From: Kouleothrix aurantiaca
Lineage (GTDB): Bacteria > Chloroflexota > Chloroflexia > Chloroflexales > Roseiflexaceae
Length of the DNA: 6,545 bases
Direction: 5' to 3'
Assembly: GCA_001399705.1 (NCBI GenBank)
Contig: LJCR01000130.1
Coordinates: 1-6,545, forward strand
Below the pieces are notes generated by a model, which made no database searches, was not told the DNA's origin, and worked only from the letters and a program-made list of their open reading frames with translations. A program made the translations under genes and the position numbers. Of this stretch, positions 1-5,189 are shown piece by piece. Every line of letters starts with the position of its first letter. Within the stretch, counting starts at the first letter, position 1.

Positions 1-30
1 GCTGGGAGAGTAGGGCCGTGCACCCTTCAT

Positions 31-105
31 CGCGGCGTGGAGCAGTGGCAGCTCGGCGGGCTCATAACCCGAAGGTCGATGGTTCGAATCCATCCGCCGC
101 TACCA
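31..105 (+). tRNA. initiator tRNA-fMet (CAT), CCA encoded
   Basis: The sequence folds as a complete cloverleaf with anticodon CAT in a seven-base loop (CTCATAA). Two initiator hallmarks are visible: the first acceptor position does not pair (C31 opposite T101), while 32-37 pair perfectly with 95-100; and the anticodon stem has three consecutive G-C pairs (GGG/CCC) next to the loop. The discriminator is A102 and the 3' CCA is encoded at 103-105. The mismatch here is C-U rather than the C-A of E. coli, still consistent with the unpaired end that excludes elongation and permits formylation. A hairpin terminator follows directly, so transcription probably ends before tRNA-Lys. Confidence 0.96.
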
Positions 106-108
106 ATG

Positions 109-154
109 AAACCTCCAGCATAGCAGCTTACCCGGCTGATGTGCTGGAGGTTTT
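109..154 (+). terminator. rho-independent terminator after tRNA-fMet
   Basis: A perfect 12-bp stem is formed by 109-120 (AAACCTCCAGCA) and 142-153 (TGCTGGAGGTTT). The 21-base loop contains a smaller CAGC/GCTG stem. The right arm runs into a short T tract (151-154). It lies four bases after the CCA of tRNA-fMet and ahead of a separate promoter for tRNA-Lys, which is the expected place for a terminator. The U tract is short. Confidence 0.8.
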
Positions 155-167
155 GAATACCAGTCGC

Positions 168-195
168 TTGCGTGTATCGTAAAGCTGGTTATAAT
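168..195 (+). promoter_or_regulatory. sigma70-type promoter of tRNA-Lys
   Basis: A -35 box TTGCGT (168-173) and a perfect -10 box TATAAT (190-195) are separated by 16 bp. Initiation would fall around 202, just before the tRNA-Lys 5' end at 207. This gives tRNA-Lys its own transcription unit, independent of the terminated tRNA-fMet gene. Confidence 0.8.
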
Positions 196-206
196 ACCCA
201 TCGTGT

Positions 207-281
207 GGGCTGGTAGCTCAGTGGTAGAGCAGCGGCCTTTTAAGCCGAGTGTCGTGGGTTCGATCCCCACCCGGCCCACCA
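207..281 (+). tRNA. tRNA-Lys (TTT), CCA encoded
   Basis: This is a complete cloverleaf. The acceptor 207-213 pairs with 271-277 (one T-G wobble); the D arm carries GCTCAGTGGTAGAGC; the anticodon loop CTTTTAA gives anticodon TTT; the T arm carries the GGTTCGATCC signature; the discriminator is A278 and CCA is at 279-281. The gene appears intact. Its 3' half (240-281) is also the antisense coding sequence for the last 13 codons and stop of the serine integrase arriving from the right, which marks it as the probable integration site. No terminator is visible just downstream, as expected if insertion separated the tRNA from its original 3' flank. Confidence 0.96.
240..281. other. putative attachment site (attL) in the tRNA-Lys 3' half
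   Basis: The integrase gene runs without a gap into the tRNA-Lys gene and stops within it (stop at 240-242, beside the anticodon loop). tRNA 3' halves are classic integration targets because an element carrying the same segment restores the tRNA. Together these suggest the recombination junction lies within or next to this segment. The core cannot be defined without the other element end, and no duplicate of this sequence occurs elsewhere in the window. Serine integrases use tRNA targets less often than tyrosine integrases, so this remains an inference. Confidence 0.45.
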
Positions 282-992
282 AACTAACCTTTCCCTCGCT
301 TCTTTTAACAAATCGGCGTAGGTTGCTGCTGGTCGCACCGCCATTACTTGGTGGGGCGTTAGATAGACAGCGTCGAAAACCTCTAGCAGTAGTGCATGGC
401 GCTCCTCCGATGTTGCCTTCGCGATGAGCGACGGAATATCGCTGAGGAGCGTTAATGCTTTGTCGACACCTCCTTTTCTGCTTTCAATTCGCTGATCAAC
501 AGCGTGAAGTTTAGCTTTGAGCTGTTGGAATTTTAGTGCATATTCTGCATCGGAATATCTGCCTAGTTCGTACAAGCGGTCGAGACGTCGCATTTGCTCG
601 TTGATAGGTTGTGGATCGGGTAAGGCAGTACGCTGCTCCTCACTATGAACAACTTCGGAAATGTGCTTTGCTGCCGAGTTAAGGATGCCCTGATCACCGG
701 CAATAGCGGCAAGAGAAACTAGGATATGCGCTTCTGCTAATTGAACCTGAACCCCGCCCAAATTGCAGCGTAACTTGCGCTCTGGATCGAGGTAATCTCT
801 CGTAAGTTGCCGGCTGCATCGATAATAGCCACCACCTCGCCCGCCACGCCACATTGGCGCTCCGCAATTTGAGCAGCGGGCTAATTCTGAGAGCAGTGCC
901 GGCTGTGAAGCGATACGATGGCTATGATCAGCTTTCGCCGCGCGCCGATTTATCTCTTCCTGAACTGTCTTCCATATTTCGTTATCGATCAC
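240..992 (-). CDS. serine integrase, C-terminal zinc-ribbon/coiled-coil part
   Basis: This is the remainder of the same frame after the TAG. A GTG at 992 could serve as a start (250 aa), but no convincing Shine-Dalgarno is seen, so independent translation is doubtful. A zinc ribbon carries Cys40-X2-Cys43, Cys59 and Cys76. A Leu/Arg-rich helical segment (LDRLYELGRYSDAEYALKF) is typical of the coiled-coil part that controls synapsis and directionality in large serine integrases. Residues 238-250 (WWAGWGSNPRHSA, counting from the Trp at 279-281) are antisense tRNA-Lys. The C-terminal tail therefore depends on whether the element is integrated and would differ in the circular form. Confidence 0.75.
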   Translation of the reverse strand: MIDNEIWKTVQEEINRRAAKADHSHRIASQPALLSELARCSNCGAPMWRGGRGGGYYRCSRQLTRDYLDPERKLRCNLGGVQVQLAEAHILVSLAAIAGDQGILNSAAKHISEVVHSEEQRTALPDPQPINEQMRRLDRLYELGRYSDAEYALKFQQLKAKLHAVDQRIESRKGGVDKALTLLSDIPSLIAKATSEERHALLLEVFDAVYLTPHQVMAVRPAATYADLLKEARERLVWWAGWGSNPRHSA

Positions 993-1037
993 CGCCTCGT
1001 GCGCGGCCGCGTATTCTTGGCTCCCAACAATTTTTCC

Positions 1038-1775
1038 CTAATAATCTCGCTCATAATGCCGAATGCGCCCTATATAGACTGGATTACGCAGCATCTCGGC
1101 CATTTGAAACTTGGTGAAAGGACGTCCATTTGGCATCGCATAGCCTTCTTGGGTCAGCATGTCGCAGACACGCTCGAAGCTGTATTGGCGGGTAGCGTAA
1201 AGTTGGAACGCCCGCTTAACCCCAACTATATAATCGTAATCAGGTATCAACTTGCCTGCTTGGCGTACAAAGCCAACTGGAACAGGGCCAGTATGGCGCC
1301 CCTGCCGTGCCTCTGCATGACGTGTGTCGCGCATCTTCTCACTGAGCTGATCACTCTGAGCTTCGGCAAGCACCGCCAGTATACCGAAATTGAGACGACC
1401 TGAAGCGGTCTTGCGGTCAATAGATTCGGTGACACTGGCGATTTGAATCTTGTGTTTCTCAAGTTCAGCCGCAGCTTGATGTTGCACGATGACCTTACGT
1501 GCAAACCTGTTGAGTTTATACACCAGAACTATATCGAACTTATGCCGCGCAGCATCATCAAGCATTTGCTGAAACGCGATGCGCTTTACCAAGTGATCTG
1601 TGAATGCGCTGCGACCGGCCTCGCTATACAGAGCAACAACCGTCCAGCCTTGTTGCTGGGCATATGCTCGACATCTGACCTCTTGATCTTCCAGTGAGAC
1701 ACCATCGACTTGTTTTGCCGACGATACACGAAGGTAAATGGCGACAAGTAATGATGGCTTTGCAACGACGAGCAT
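1038..1775 (-). CDS. serine integrase, N-terminal catalytic part (245 aa)
   Basis: This is the part translated if the amber codon is obeyed. The active-site motif YLRVSS gives Ser18 as the predicted nucleophile, with Arg16 beside it. The central motif KLNRFARK corresponds to the KLDRLSR-type motif of resolvases, and LAEAQSDQLSEKMRD matches the start of the long E helix. From about 165, GPVPVGFVR begins the recombinase domain, which is cut short after NPVYIGRIRH. The ATG at 1775 is favoured because GGAGG lies five bases upstream. It follows the 61-aa gene by 20 bp, so the two are probably co-transcribed. Without the zinc ribbon and coiled coil the fragment is unlikely to integrate DNA specifically. 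Confidence 0.85.
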   Translation of the reverse strand: MLVVAKPSLLVAIYLRVSSAKQVDGVSLEDQEVRCRAYAQQQGWTVVALYSEAGRSAFTDHLVKRIAFQQMLDDAARHKFDIVLVYKLNRFARKVIVQHQAAAELEKHKIQIASVTESIDRKTASGRLNFGILAVLAEAQSDQLSEKMRDTRHAEARQGRHTGPVPVGFVRQAGKLIPDYDYIVGVKRAFQLYATRQYSFERVCDMLTQEGYAMPNGRPFTKFQMAEMLRNPVYIGRIRHYERDY

Positions 1776-1795
1776 TATAACCTCCTACTACTGTA

Positions 1796-1981
1796 TTACT
1801 CACGCACTGGTGAGTCTGTTTTCTTCTCATCCGTTTTCATTGTAATTCCTCCCGCGTCTTCTTTTGCCAGCCGCAGAGCAATCTGTGCAATGATCCGTGC
1901 AAGTTGAAGGCGATCACCAGTTCGCCTAGAGTCTAGCACGATAATCTGGCCAGAAGGAAGCTTTATTGGATATTTAGCCAT
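1796..1981 (-). CDS. small protein upstream of integrase (61 aa), unknown
   Basis: I do not recognise a family. The protein starts with a probable beta segment (YPIKLPSGQIIVLDS), then a basic amphipathic helix (about 24-44, RLQLARIIAQIALRLAKE), then a charged tail. AGGAG lies eight bases before ATG 1981, a strong ribosome-binding site, and the stop is 20 bp before the integrase start, so this is very likely a real gene in an operon with the integrase. Position and size fit a recombination directionality factor or regulator of the integrase, but that is inference from context only; serine-integrase RDFs are too diverse to recognise by eye. Confidence 0.7.
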   Translation of the reverse strand: MAKYPIKLPSGQIIVLDSRRTGDRLQLARIIAQIALRLAKEDAGGITMKTDEKKTDSPVRE

Positions 1982-2097
1982 TTCTCTATCTCCTGTGCGT
2001 ACACCGTGCGTGCGGCGGCCCTGCGTGGCAGGCTAATTAGCAAATCTCAGTATTCGCAGTGGAAACTTAGGAAGGCACAGAGAAATAAGGGTTGGCA

Positions 2098-2126
2098 ATC
2101 ATACTTAACTGCTCCCTTTTTGTTAT
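2098..2126 (-). promoter_or_regulatory. possible promoter for the 61-aa gene/integrase operon
   Basis: Read on the - strand, ATAACA (2121-2126) and TATGAT (2098-2103) are 17 bp apart. The -10 matches consensus at five of six positions, the -35 at only four. It would start a transcript with a leader of about 110 bases before the ATG at 1981. Confidence 0.35.
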
Positions 2127-2154
2127 TGCACTTGGGCGACAGCCGTAGTATAGT
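2126..2154 (+). promoter_or_regulatory. possible + strand promoter into the structured segment
   Basis: TTGCAC (2126-2131) and TATAGT (2149-2154) are separated by 17 bp. The -10 is good and the -35 weak. A transcript starting near 2161 would run through the complementary segments at 2177-2286, opposite to all neighbouring genes. It overlaps stem arm 2135-2142, so that arm would lie outside such an RNA. Confidence 0.35.
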
Positions 2155-2286
2155 GGGAGGCAGAGCCGCCGCTCGCCTGTCGCCTACGCCTTTGGAACTT
2201 GTACCTTCCATCGGTGCGGTGCTTCTCGGGCCGGTTCCGGTGAGCGTCAGCCCTTATCGTGTAAGAGGCGTAGGGGGCTGGCGCTC
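2135..2286 (+). ncRNA. candidate structured RNA or cruciform-forming segment
   Basis: Three sizeable pairings are visible. (A) GGCGACAG 2135-2142 pairs with CTGTCGCC 2177-2184. (B) CCTACGCCT 2183-2191 pairs with AGGCGTAGG 2266-2274. (C) GAGCGTCAGCCC 2242-2253 pairs with GGGCTGGCGCTC 2275-2286, twelve pairs with one T-G wobble that is allowed only in the + strand RNA. B and C interleave, so together they would form an H-type pseudoknot with abutting 3' arms. A small TGGAA/TTCCA hairpin (2193-2197 with 2206-2210) sits inside. I cannot assign it to a known RNA class. It could instead be a DNA structure such as an origin or transfer site. Strand choice rests only on the wobble and a weak promoter. 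Confidence 0.4.
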
Positions 2287-2361
2287 GTTCGTTCTTCTAC
2301 GGATGAATTACTCTGTTTTGCTTATAGGCTATGTCTCCAAATTCACTCAGCGTACATTGGT

Positions 2362-2544
2362 TTAGCCAGCAGCCTGTGTAGTGCTGGAGGTATCGCGCGC
2401 CAGTACCAGCACAGATTGCCGTTCCACTTCCTGGCGCAGAATGTAGCGTATGTGCTCCTTCAGGCCACGAAAGTCACGTTTAGCTAGCTGAGACAAAGCC
2501 TCGCGTTCCTTTATCGACAATGTAATCGTAATTCGCGTTAGCAT
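2362..2544 (-). CDS. ribbon-helix-helix DNA-binding protein (60 aa)
   Basis: A 60-residue protein with the Arc/MetJ-like pattern: a beta strand with alternating residues (RITITLS, about 4-10), helix A (KEREALSQLAKR), a turn (DFRGL), helix B (KEHIRYILRQEVERQ), then a disordered tail. Such proteins bind operator DNA as dimers through the paired strand and often repress their own gene or control copy number or transfer. ATG 2544 is chosen because GGAGGAG sits nine bases upstream. A frame-extending ATG at 2628 has no ribosome-binding site, lies inside a perfect hairpin and would add an unrelated 28-residue leader. The gene begins about 100 bp after the HTH gene, with the hairpin between them, a natural place for its operator. 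Confidence 0.75.
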   Translation of the reverse strand: MLTRITITLSIKEREALSQLAKRDFRGLKEHIRYILRQEVERQSVLVLARDTSSTTQAAG

Positions 2545-2606
2545 CCTCCGTTTCTCCTCCGCTGTTGCACTGACGATACCATACAACAGCGCCAAAAGAC
2601 GGACAC

Positions 2607-2624
2607 GTTGCGGCCAAGTTGCGG
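2607..2624 (+). repeat. GTTGCGG direct repeats, 11-bp spacing
   Basis: GTTGCGG occurs at 2607-2613 and again at 2618-2624, one helical turn apart. A third copy in inverted orientation (CCGCAAC, 2650-2656) lies in the other arm of the adjacent hairpin. Phased copies on one face of the helix suggest protein binding sites, possibly for the ribbon-helix-helix protein encoded immediately downstream. Confidence 0.5.
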
Positions 2625-2662
2625 ACATAGTTTTTAACTAAAACTATGTCCGCAACTTGGCC
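2612..2662. repeat. perfect 23-bp inverted repeat, 5-bp spacer
   Basis: Arms 2612-2634 and 2640-2662 are exact reverse complements (starting GGCCAAGTTGCGG), separated by TAACT. The right arm includes the last codons and stop of the HTH gene, so in that mRNA the hairpin begins inside the coding end and finishes in the leader of the ribbon-helix-helix gene. No T tract follows on the - strand, so it is not a standard intrinsic terminator. Alternatives are a regulator site, an RNase III-type processing hairpin separating two messages, or a cruciform linked to element replication. No target-site duplication flanks it, which argues against a MITE. Confidence 0.9.
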
Positions 2663-3765
2663 TCGTATTTTTTGATCCATCGACGTAGTGTGCGGGGACT
2701 AATCCCCCATTCAATACACCAGGCATTTTGCTTTGCACCCAGTTTTTTTGCCGATAACCATTGTTCGACCAGAGCACGTGCCGTTTCGTCGAGTGTTTGC
2801 ACGCGGGGGCCACGCTTATGGCTTTTAGATGCTGCGTTACCTGTGTTCGTTGCGCTCGGCCTCAGGCCGGATAGCATTACGGCCGAACTACTCTTATCAA
2901 CTGCGGCTTGACGCATTGGATTAAGCAATGCCTTCACCCGTTCCATCGCCTCCAGCCACGTTTCTGCGATACGTTCGAGTAAAAAGTAGAACCGTTCGAA
3001 AACCCATGGCGAATCACACGTTGCGTAGATTTGGATGCGTTCGCTGGCGAGTTCATCAACGGCAAACTCGATAGCCCGAAACGGCGGACTGAACCGCTCG
3101 GCCGACCTATCATCGCGTGCGCTGAGTGGTGTAACGGTTCGTGCTTCGACGATAATCGCGCTGCTATGCTCTCTCCCGTGTGCTCGCTTAATGAAAGGAG
3201 CTCCTACGTCGACTCGATGACCGAAGCGCACAAATTTCAACGGTGGTGCAATCTGCTTTTTGAGCCAGTGTGCGAAGTGCCCAGCACTTGTGTTCAGCGT
3301 AAACACAATCTCTTTGCCGAGGCTCAGGCGCCAATTCCAGTGCCAACCAATCGTATGACCCAGCGCGTTAATATAAGCGGCCAGAAACGATGCCGTTGAT
3401 TTGGTCAAGCCTGTGCTGTCTCCATCGTGCGCAAAACGCATCTGTATCTGCGATACGTTCATAGATGATGTGGGAACGAGTTGGATGAGCAGGACACCGT
3501 CAGGAAAGCGCGCCTCCAGAAAATTCGCTTCAGCGCGTACTGGGGAGGTCCAGAGTGTATCAATCTTGAACTGCTCTTCTGGAAGGACTGGATTAAAACT
3601 GAGTTGGCAGCTTGCCGCCAGATCATCGATACCGAGCGGCAGCGAGAGTGTTAGTGTTTCCGCAATCGTGTACGCAAAAGGCATCGCTTGTACCAGCTGC
3701 CAAAATGAGCTCATGTCGTGCGTTTCCATAAGTAGTTTGAAGAAAGCGTGTTCGGTCTCGGTCAT
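2644..3765 (-). CDS. unknown protein with C-terminal helix-turn-helix (373 aa)
   Basis: I do not recognise the main domain. Residues 1 to about 285 form a mixed alpha/beta region with no catalytic motif that I can see. A polar linker follows (about 290-325, rich in Ser, Ala, Asn and Lys). The last 50 residues form a DNA-binding module: DETARALVEQWLSAKKLG, then a helix-turn-helix AWCIEWGISPRTLRRWIKK. ATG 3765 is preferred over ATG 3780 because GAGGGG stands six bases before it, within the first codons of the longer frame. A 15-bp palindrome sits just upstream. Between a DNA pump and a small regulator it could be a replication initiator or element regulator, but nothing in the sequence proves either. 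Confidence 0.8.
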   Translation of the reverse strand: MTETEHAFFKLLMETHDMSSFWQLVQAMPFAYTIAETLTLSLPLGIDDLAASCQLSFNPVLPEEQFKIDTLWTSPVRAEANFLEARFPDGVLLIQLVPTSSMNVSQIQMRFAHDGDSTGLTKSTASFLAAYINALGHTIGWHWNWRLSLGKEIVFTLNTSAGHFAHWLKKQIAPPLKFVRFGHRVDVGAPFIKRAHGREHSSAIIVEARTVTPLSARDDRSAERFSPPFRAIEFAVDELASERIQIYATCDSPWVFERFYFLLERIAETWLEAMERVKALLNPMRQAAVDKSSSAVMLSGLRPSATNTGNAASKSHKRGPRVQTLDETARALVEQWLSAKKLGAKQNAWCIEWGISPRTLRRWIKKYEAKLRT

Positions 3766-3793
3766 GAGAACCCCTCGCATTCTGGACCTATAT

Positions 3794-3808
3794 CACATTG
3801 ACAATGTG
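3794..3808. promoter_or_regulatory. 15-bp palindromic operator candidate
   Basis: CACATTGACAATGTG is a perfect palindrome with a single central base, 29 bp upstream of the HTH gene start. The - strand reading also contains TTGTCA, a -35-like hexamer, so a bound dimer could block transcription of the HTH gene. No good -10 box is seen. Confidence 0.5.
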
Positions 3809-3837
3809 TAGCGGGGCATTGAGACAACCACGTGAAG

Positions 3838-3854
3838 GGCACATTTCCTGTGCC
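3838..3854 (-). other. small hairpin after the FtsK-like gene
   Basis: GGCACA (3838-3843) and TGTGCC (3849-3854) flank a five-base loop, 18 bp past the stop of the translocase gene. It lacks a T tract, so it may only attenuate or stabilise the message. It sits in the 107-bp gap between the translocase and HTH genes, which holds no other gene. Confidence 0.3.
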
Positions 3855-3872
3855 ACCAGTAACAAACTGTGG

Positions 3873-5180
3873 TCATTCAACCGTAACGAGCCGTCCTTCG
3901 CCAAGCAGCACGCCTGCCTCATCACACACCTGCTTGACCTTCTCCCACGCCCGACCGCCGGTGGTGTTGAACACGCGCTGGCAGACCTTTCGACGCGACG
4001 GTTCCAGCTGCGCGGCGGCAATAATCGCTTGCCGCTCGTCCTCGCTTACCAGTGGTGCGCCCCCGCTTCCCGGCACGTTGAGGACGCTGTTTGCCACTGA
4101 TTCGAGCGGTGTGGGAAGCACTTCCTGCGCATCAGGATGCGCGGAAGCACCGGAAGCAGCCCGCAGCGCTTCCAGCCAGCGGAAGCGTTCATCATCGTCG
4201 ATCAGCGGCGCACGAATGTTGACCGCATCACGCCCATGCACGATGCAAAAGATACCAGCCCCCGTCGGCGGCGCTGGCAAATCGGATGGTGGCACCGCGC
4301 TCGATCGTACAATTTCGTTCGTGCGCAGCCCGGTGTTGGGCGTGTCTTGAGATTGGCTTGGCTGAAAGCCGTCGACATACAAGCTGATCTGGGAGCGCCA
4401 GCGGGTCGCGAAGTTGCTGGCCGTTTGCGTCGCCACGATGTAGCGCATGCCAAAGGCCCGGCCGGCTGCCAATTCGCTGTTCAACCAGCGTTCCAGATCC
4501 TTGGCGCTGGTCGCATCCTGTAAAAGTGCTAGCTCGGACACATAGGTAACGAGGAGTGGCAGGTCGCCGCCACGGTAGGCTTCCCACTTCGATACGCCCG
4601 CCGCACTCAGGATGCGCCGCCGTCGTTCGCGCTCGGCACTCAGTGCCCGCATCGCAGGCGCGATCTCATCCGGTGTGAGGGCCAGACGCCAGGCATGCGG
4701 TAGCCCACGCCAGCCAACGAAGTCCAGCCCTTTGCCGTCAATAACGCACAACTGCAACTCGCGGGCAGAATGCAACGCAGACAGGCTGAGCAGTGCACCA
4801 ATCGCCCAGGTGTCCTTCCCACCGTCGCTCTGCGCGGTCAAGAGAATATGGTTGATGTAGCCGACGAACGCCGCTTGTGAGAGCGCTGACCGGCCAGCAA
4901 CACAGCTCCAGCCGAGTGGAAAGCGATACCGCGCAGATGGCGCGTTCTGCGTGAGCGTGTGCACAGTCGTGTTTAAGTCCGGTGGTTGCGCCAGCGCAAT
5001 GCCCGCGCCGGGAACAGGCTGCGCGGCAGGAGCATTCATGTTTGTCTTGCTCGGACGCGGCGAGCGAGCATGGTGCTGTTGGTATAGGCGATACGTCGTC
5101 AAGAGCTTCAGGCTCAACCAGATGCTGGCTACCATCGCAAGAAGCATGAGTTGCAGCCAGAAACCGCGTTCTGCATCCAT
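3873..5180 (-). CDS. FtsK/SpoIIIE-like DNA translocase, degenerate ATP site (435 aa)
   Basis: An N-terminal membrane helix (about 8-30) and a Pro/Ala-rich linker precede an FtsK-type motor domain (about 85-335). Family landmarks are GKGLDFVGWRGLPH (149-162), ERERRRRILSAAGVSKWEAY (183-202) and RYIVATQTAS (246-255). Walker A is TAQSDGGKDT: Lys122 is kept, but the first Gly and the Ser/Thr after Lys are replaced. Walker B reads LLVTYVSEL, with Ser215 where Asp is expected and Glu216 retained. The last 55 residues look like a DNA-binding helix-turn-helix (SRRKVCQRVFNTTGGRAWEKVKQV). The family pumps double-stranded DNA across membranes; in AICE-type elements one such protein drives conjugation. 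GGAG six to nine bases before ATG 5180 overlaps the upstream gene's stop, implying translational coupling. It is much shorter than a cell-division FtsK. Confidence 0.85.
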   Translation of the reverse strand: MDAERGFWLQLMLLAMVASIWLSLKLLTTYRLYQQHHARSPRPSKTNMNAPAAQPVPGAGIALAQPPDLNTTVHTLTQNAPSARYRFPLGWSCVAGRSALSQAAFVGYINHILLTAQSDGGKDTWAIGALLSLSALHSARELQLCVIDGKGLDFVGWRGLPHAWRLALTPDEIAPAMRALSAERERRRRILSAAGVSKWEAYRGGDLPLLVTYVSELALLQDATSAKDLERWLNSELAAGRAFGMRYIVATQTASNFATRWRSQISLYVDGFQPSQSQDTPNTGLRTNEIVRSSAVPPSDLPAPPTGAGIFCIVHGRDAVNIRAPLIDDDERFRWLEALRAASGASAHPDAQEVLPTPLESVANSVLNVPGSGGAPLVSEDERQAIIAAAQLEPSRRKVCQRVFNTTGGRAWEKVKQVCDEAGVLLGEGRLVTVE

Positions 5181-5189
5181 CAGCTTCTC

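Larger units (their letters stand above)
240..1775 (-). pseudogene. large serine integrase interrupted by one in-frame TAG
   Basis: Read as one frame from ATG 1775 to the stop at 240-242, this is a 511-codon large serine recombinase of normal architecture and length. It has a resolvase catalytic domain (about 10-155), a recombinase domain (about 165-270), a zinc ribbon with Cys301, Cys304, Cys320 and Cys337, and a coiled-coil region (about 390-430). The only lesion is TAG at codon 246 (1038-1040); the frame is identical on both sides. The sequence after the stop continues the family pattern (HEAVIDNEIW), so the halves were one gene. A CAG-to-TAG change is the simplest explanation. Readthrough, suppression or a sequencing error are alternatives. 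The family cuts and rejoins attP and attB DNA through a 5'-phosphoserine link; a protein ending at 245 would keep the catalytic domain but lose most DNA binding. Confidence 0.85.
1982..2361. other. 380-bp gene-free interval with RNA-like pairing
   Basis: No convincing protein gene lies here. The open frame at 2006-2365 on + has no ribosome-binding site and an amino-acid composition unlike a folded protein. The left part (1982-2110) should hold the promoter and leader of the 61-aa/integrase operon. The right part (2135-2290) is markedly GC-rich and full of complementary segments, annotated separately. Confidence 0.6.

Noticed and set aside
1..30. tRNA-like fragment (GCTGGGAGAG and a GGG/CCC mini-stem) before tRNA-fMet
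   Set aside because: No T arm or acceptor 3' strand fits before position 31; only a partial resemblance.
2242..2253. Hammerhead-like CTGACGC on the - strand of stem C
   Set aside because: Lacks the CTGANGA and GAAA core, so not a hammerhead ribozyme.
2006..2365. 119-codon open frame on + in the gap between small genes
   Set aside because: No ribosome-binding site, unnatural composition, and it covers the RNA-like inverted repeats; opposite to all neighbours.
2545..2628. Upstream ATG extending the ribbon-helix-helix protein to 88 aa
   Set aside because: No Shine-Dalgarno; the start lies in the hairpin arm, whereas ATG 2544 has GGAGGAG at nine bases.
3401..3811. 136-codon open frame on + opposite the HTH gene
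   Set aside because: Shadow of the better supported - strand gene, with no ribosome-binding site or family likeness.
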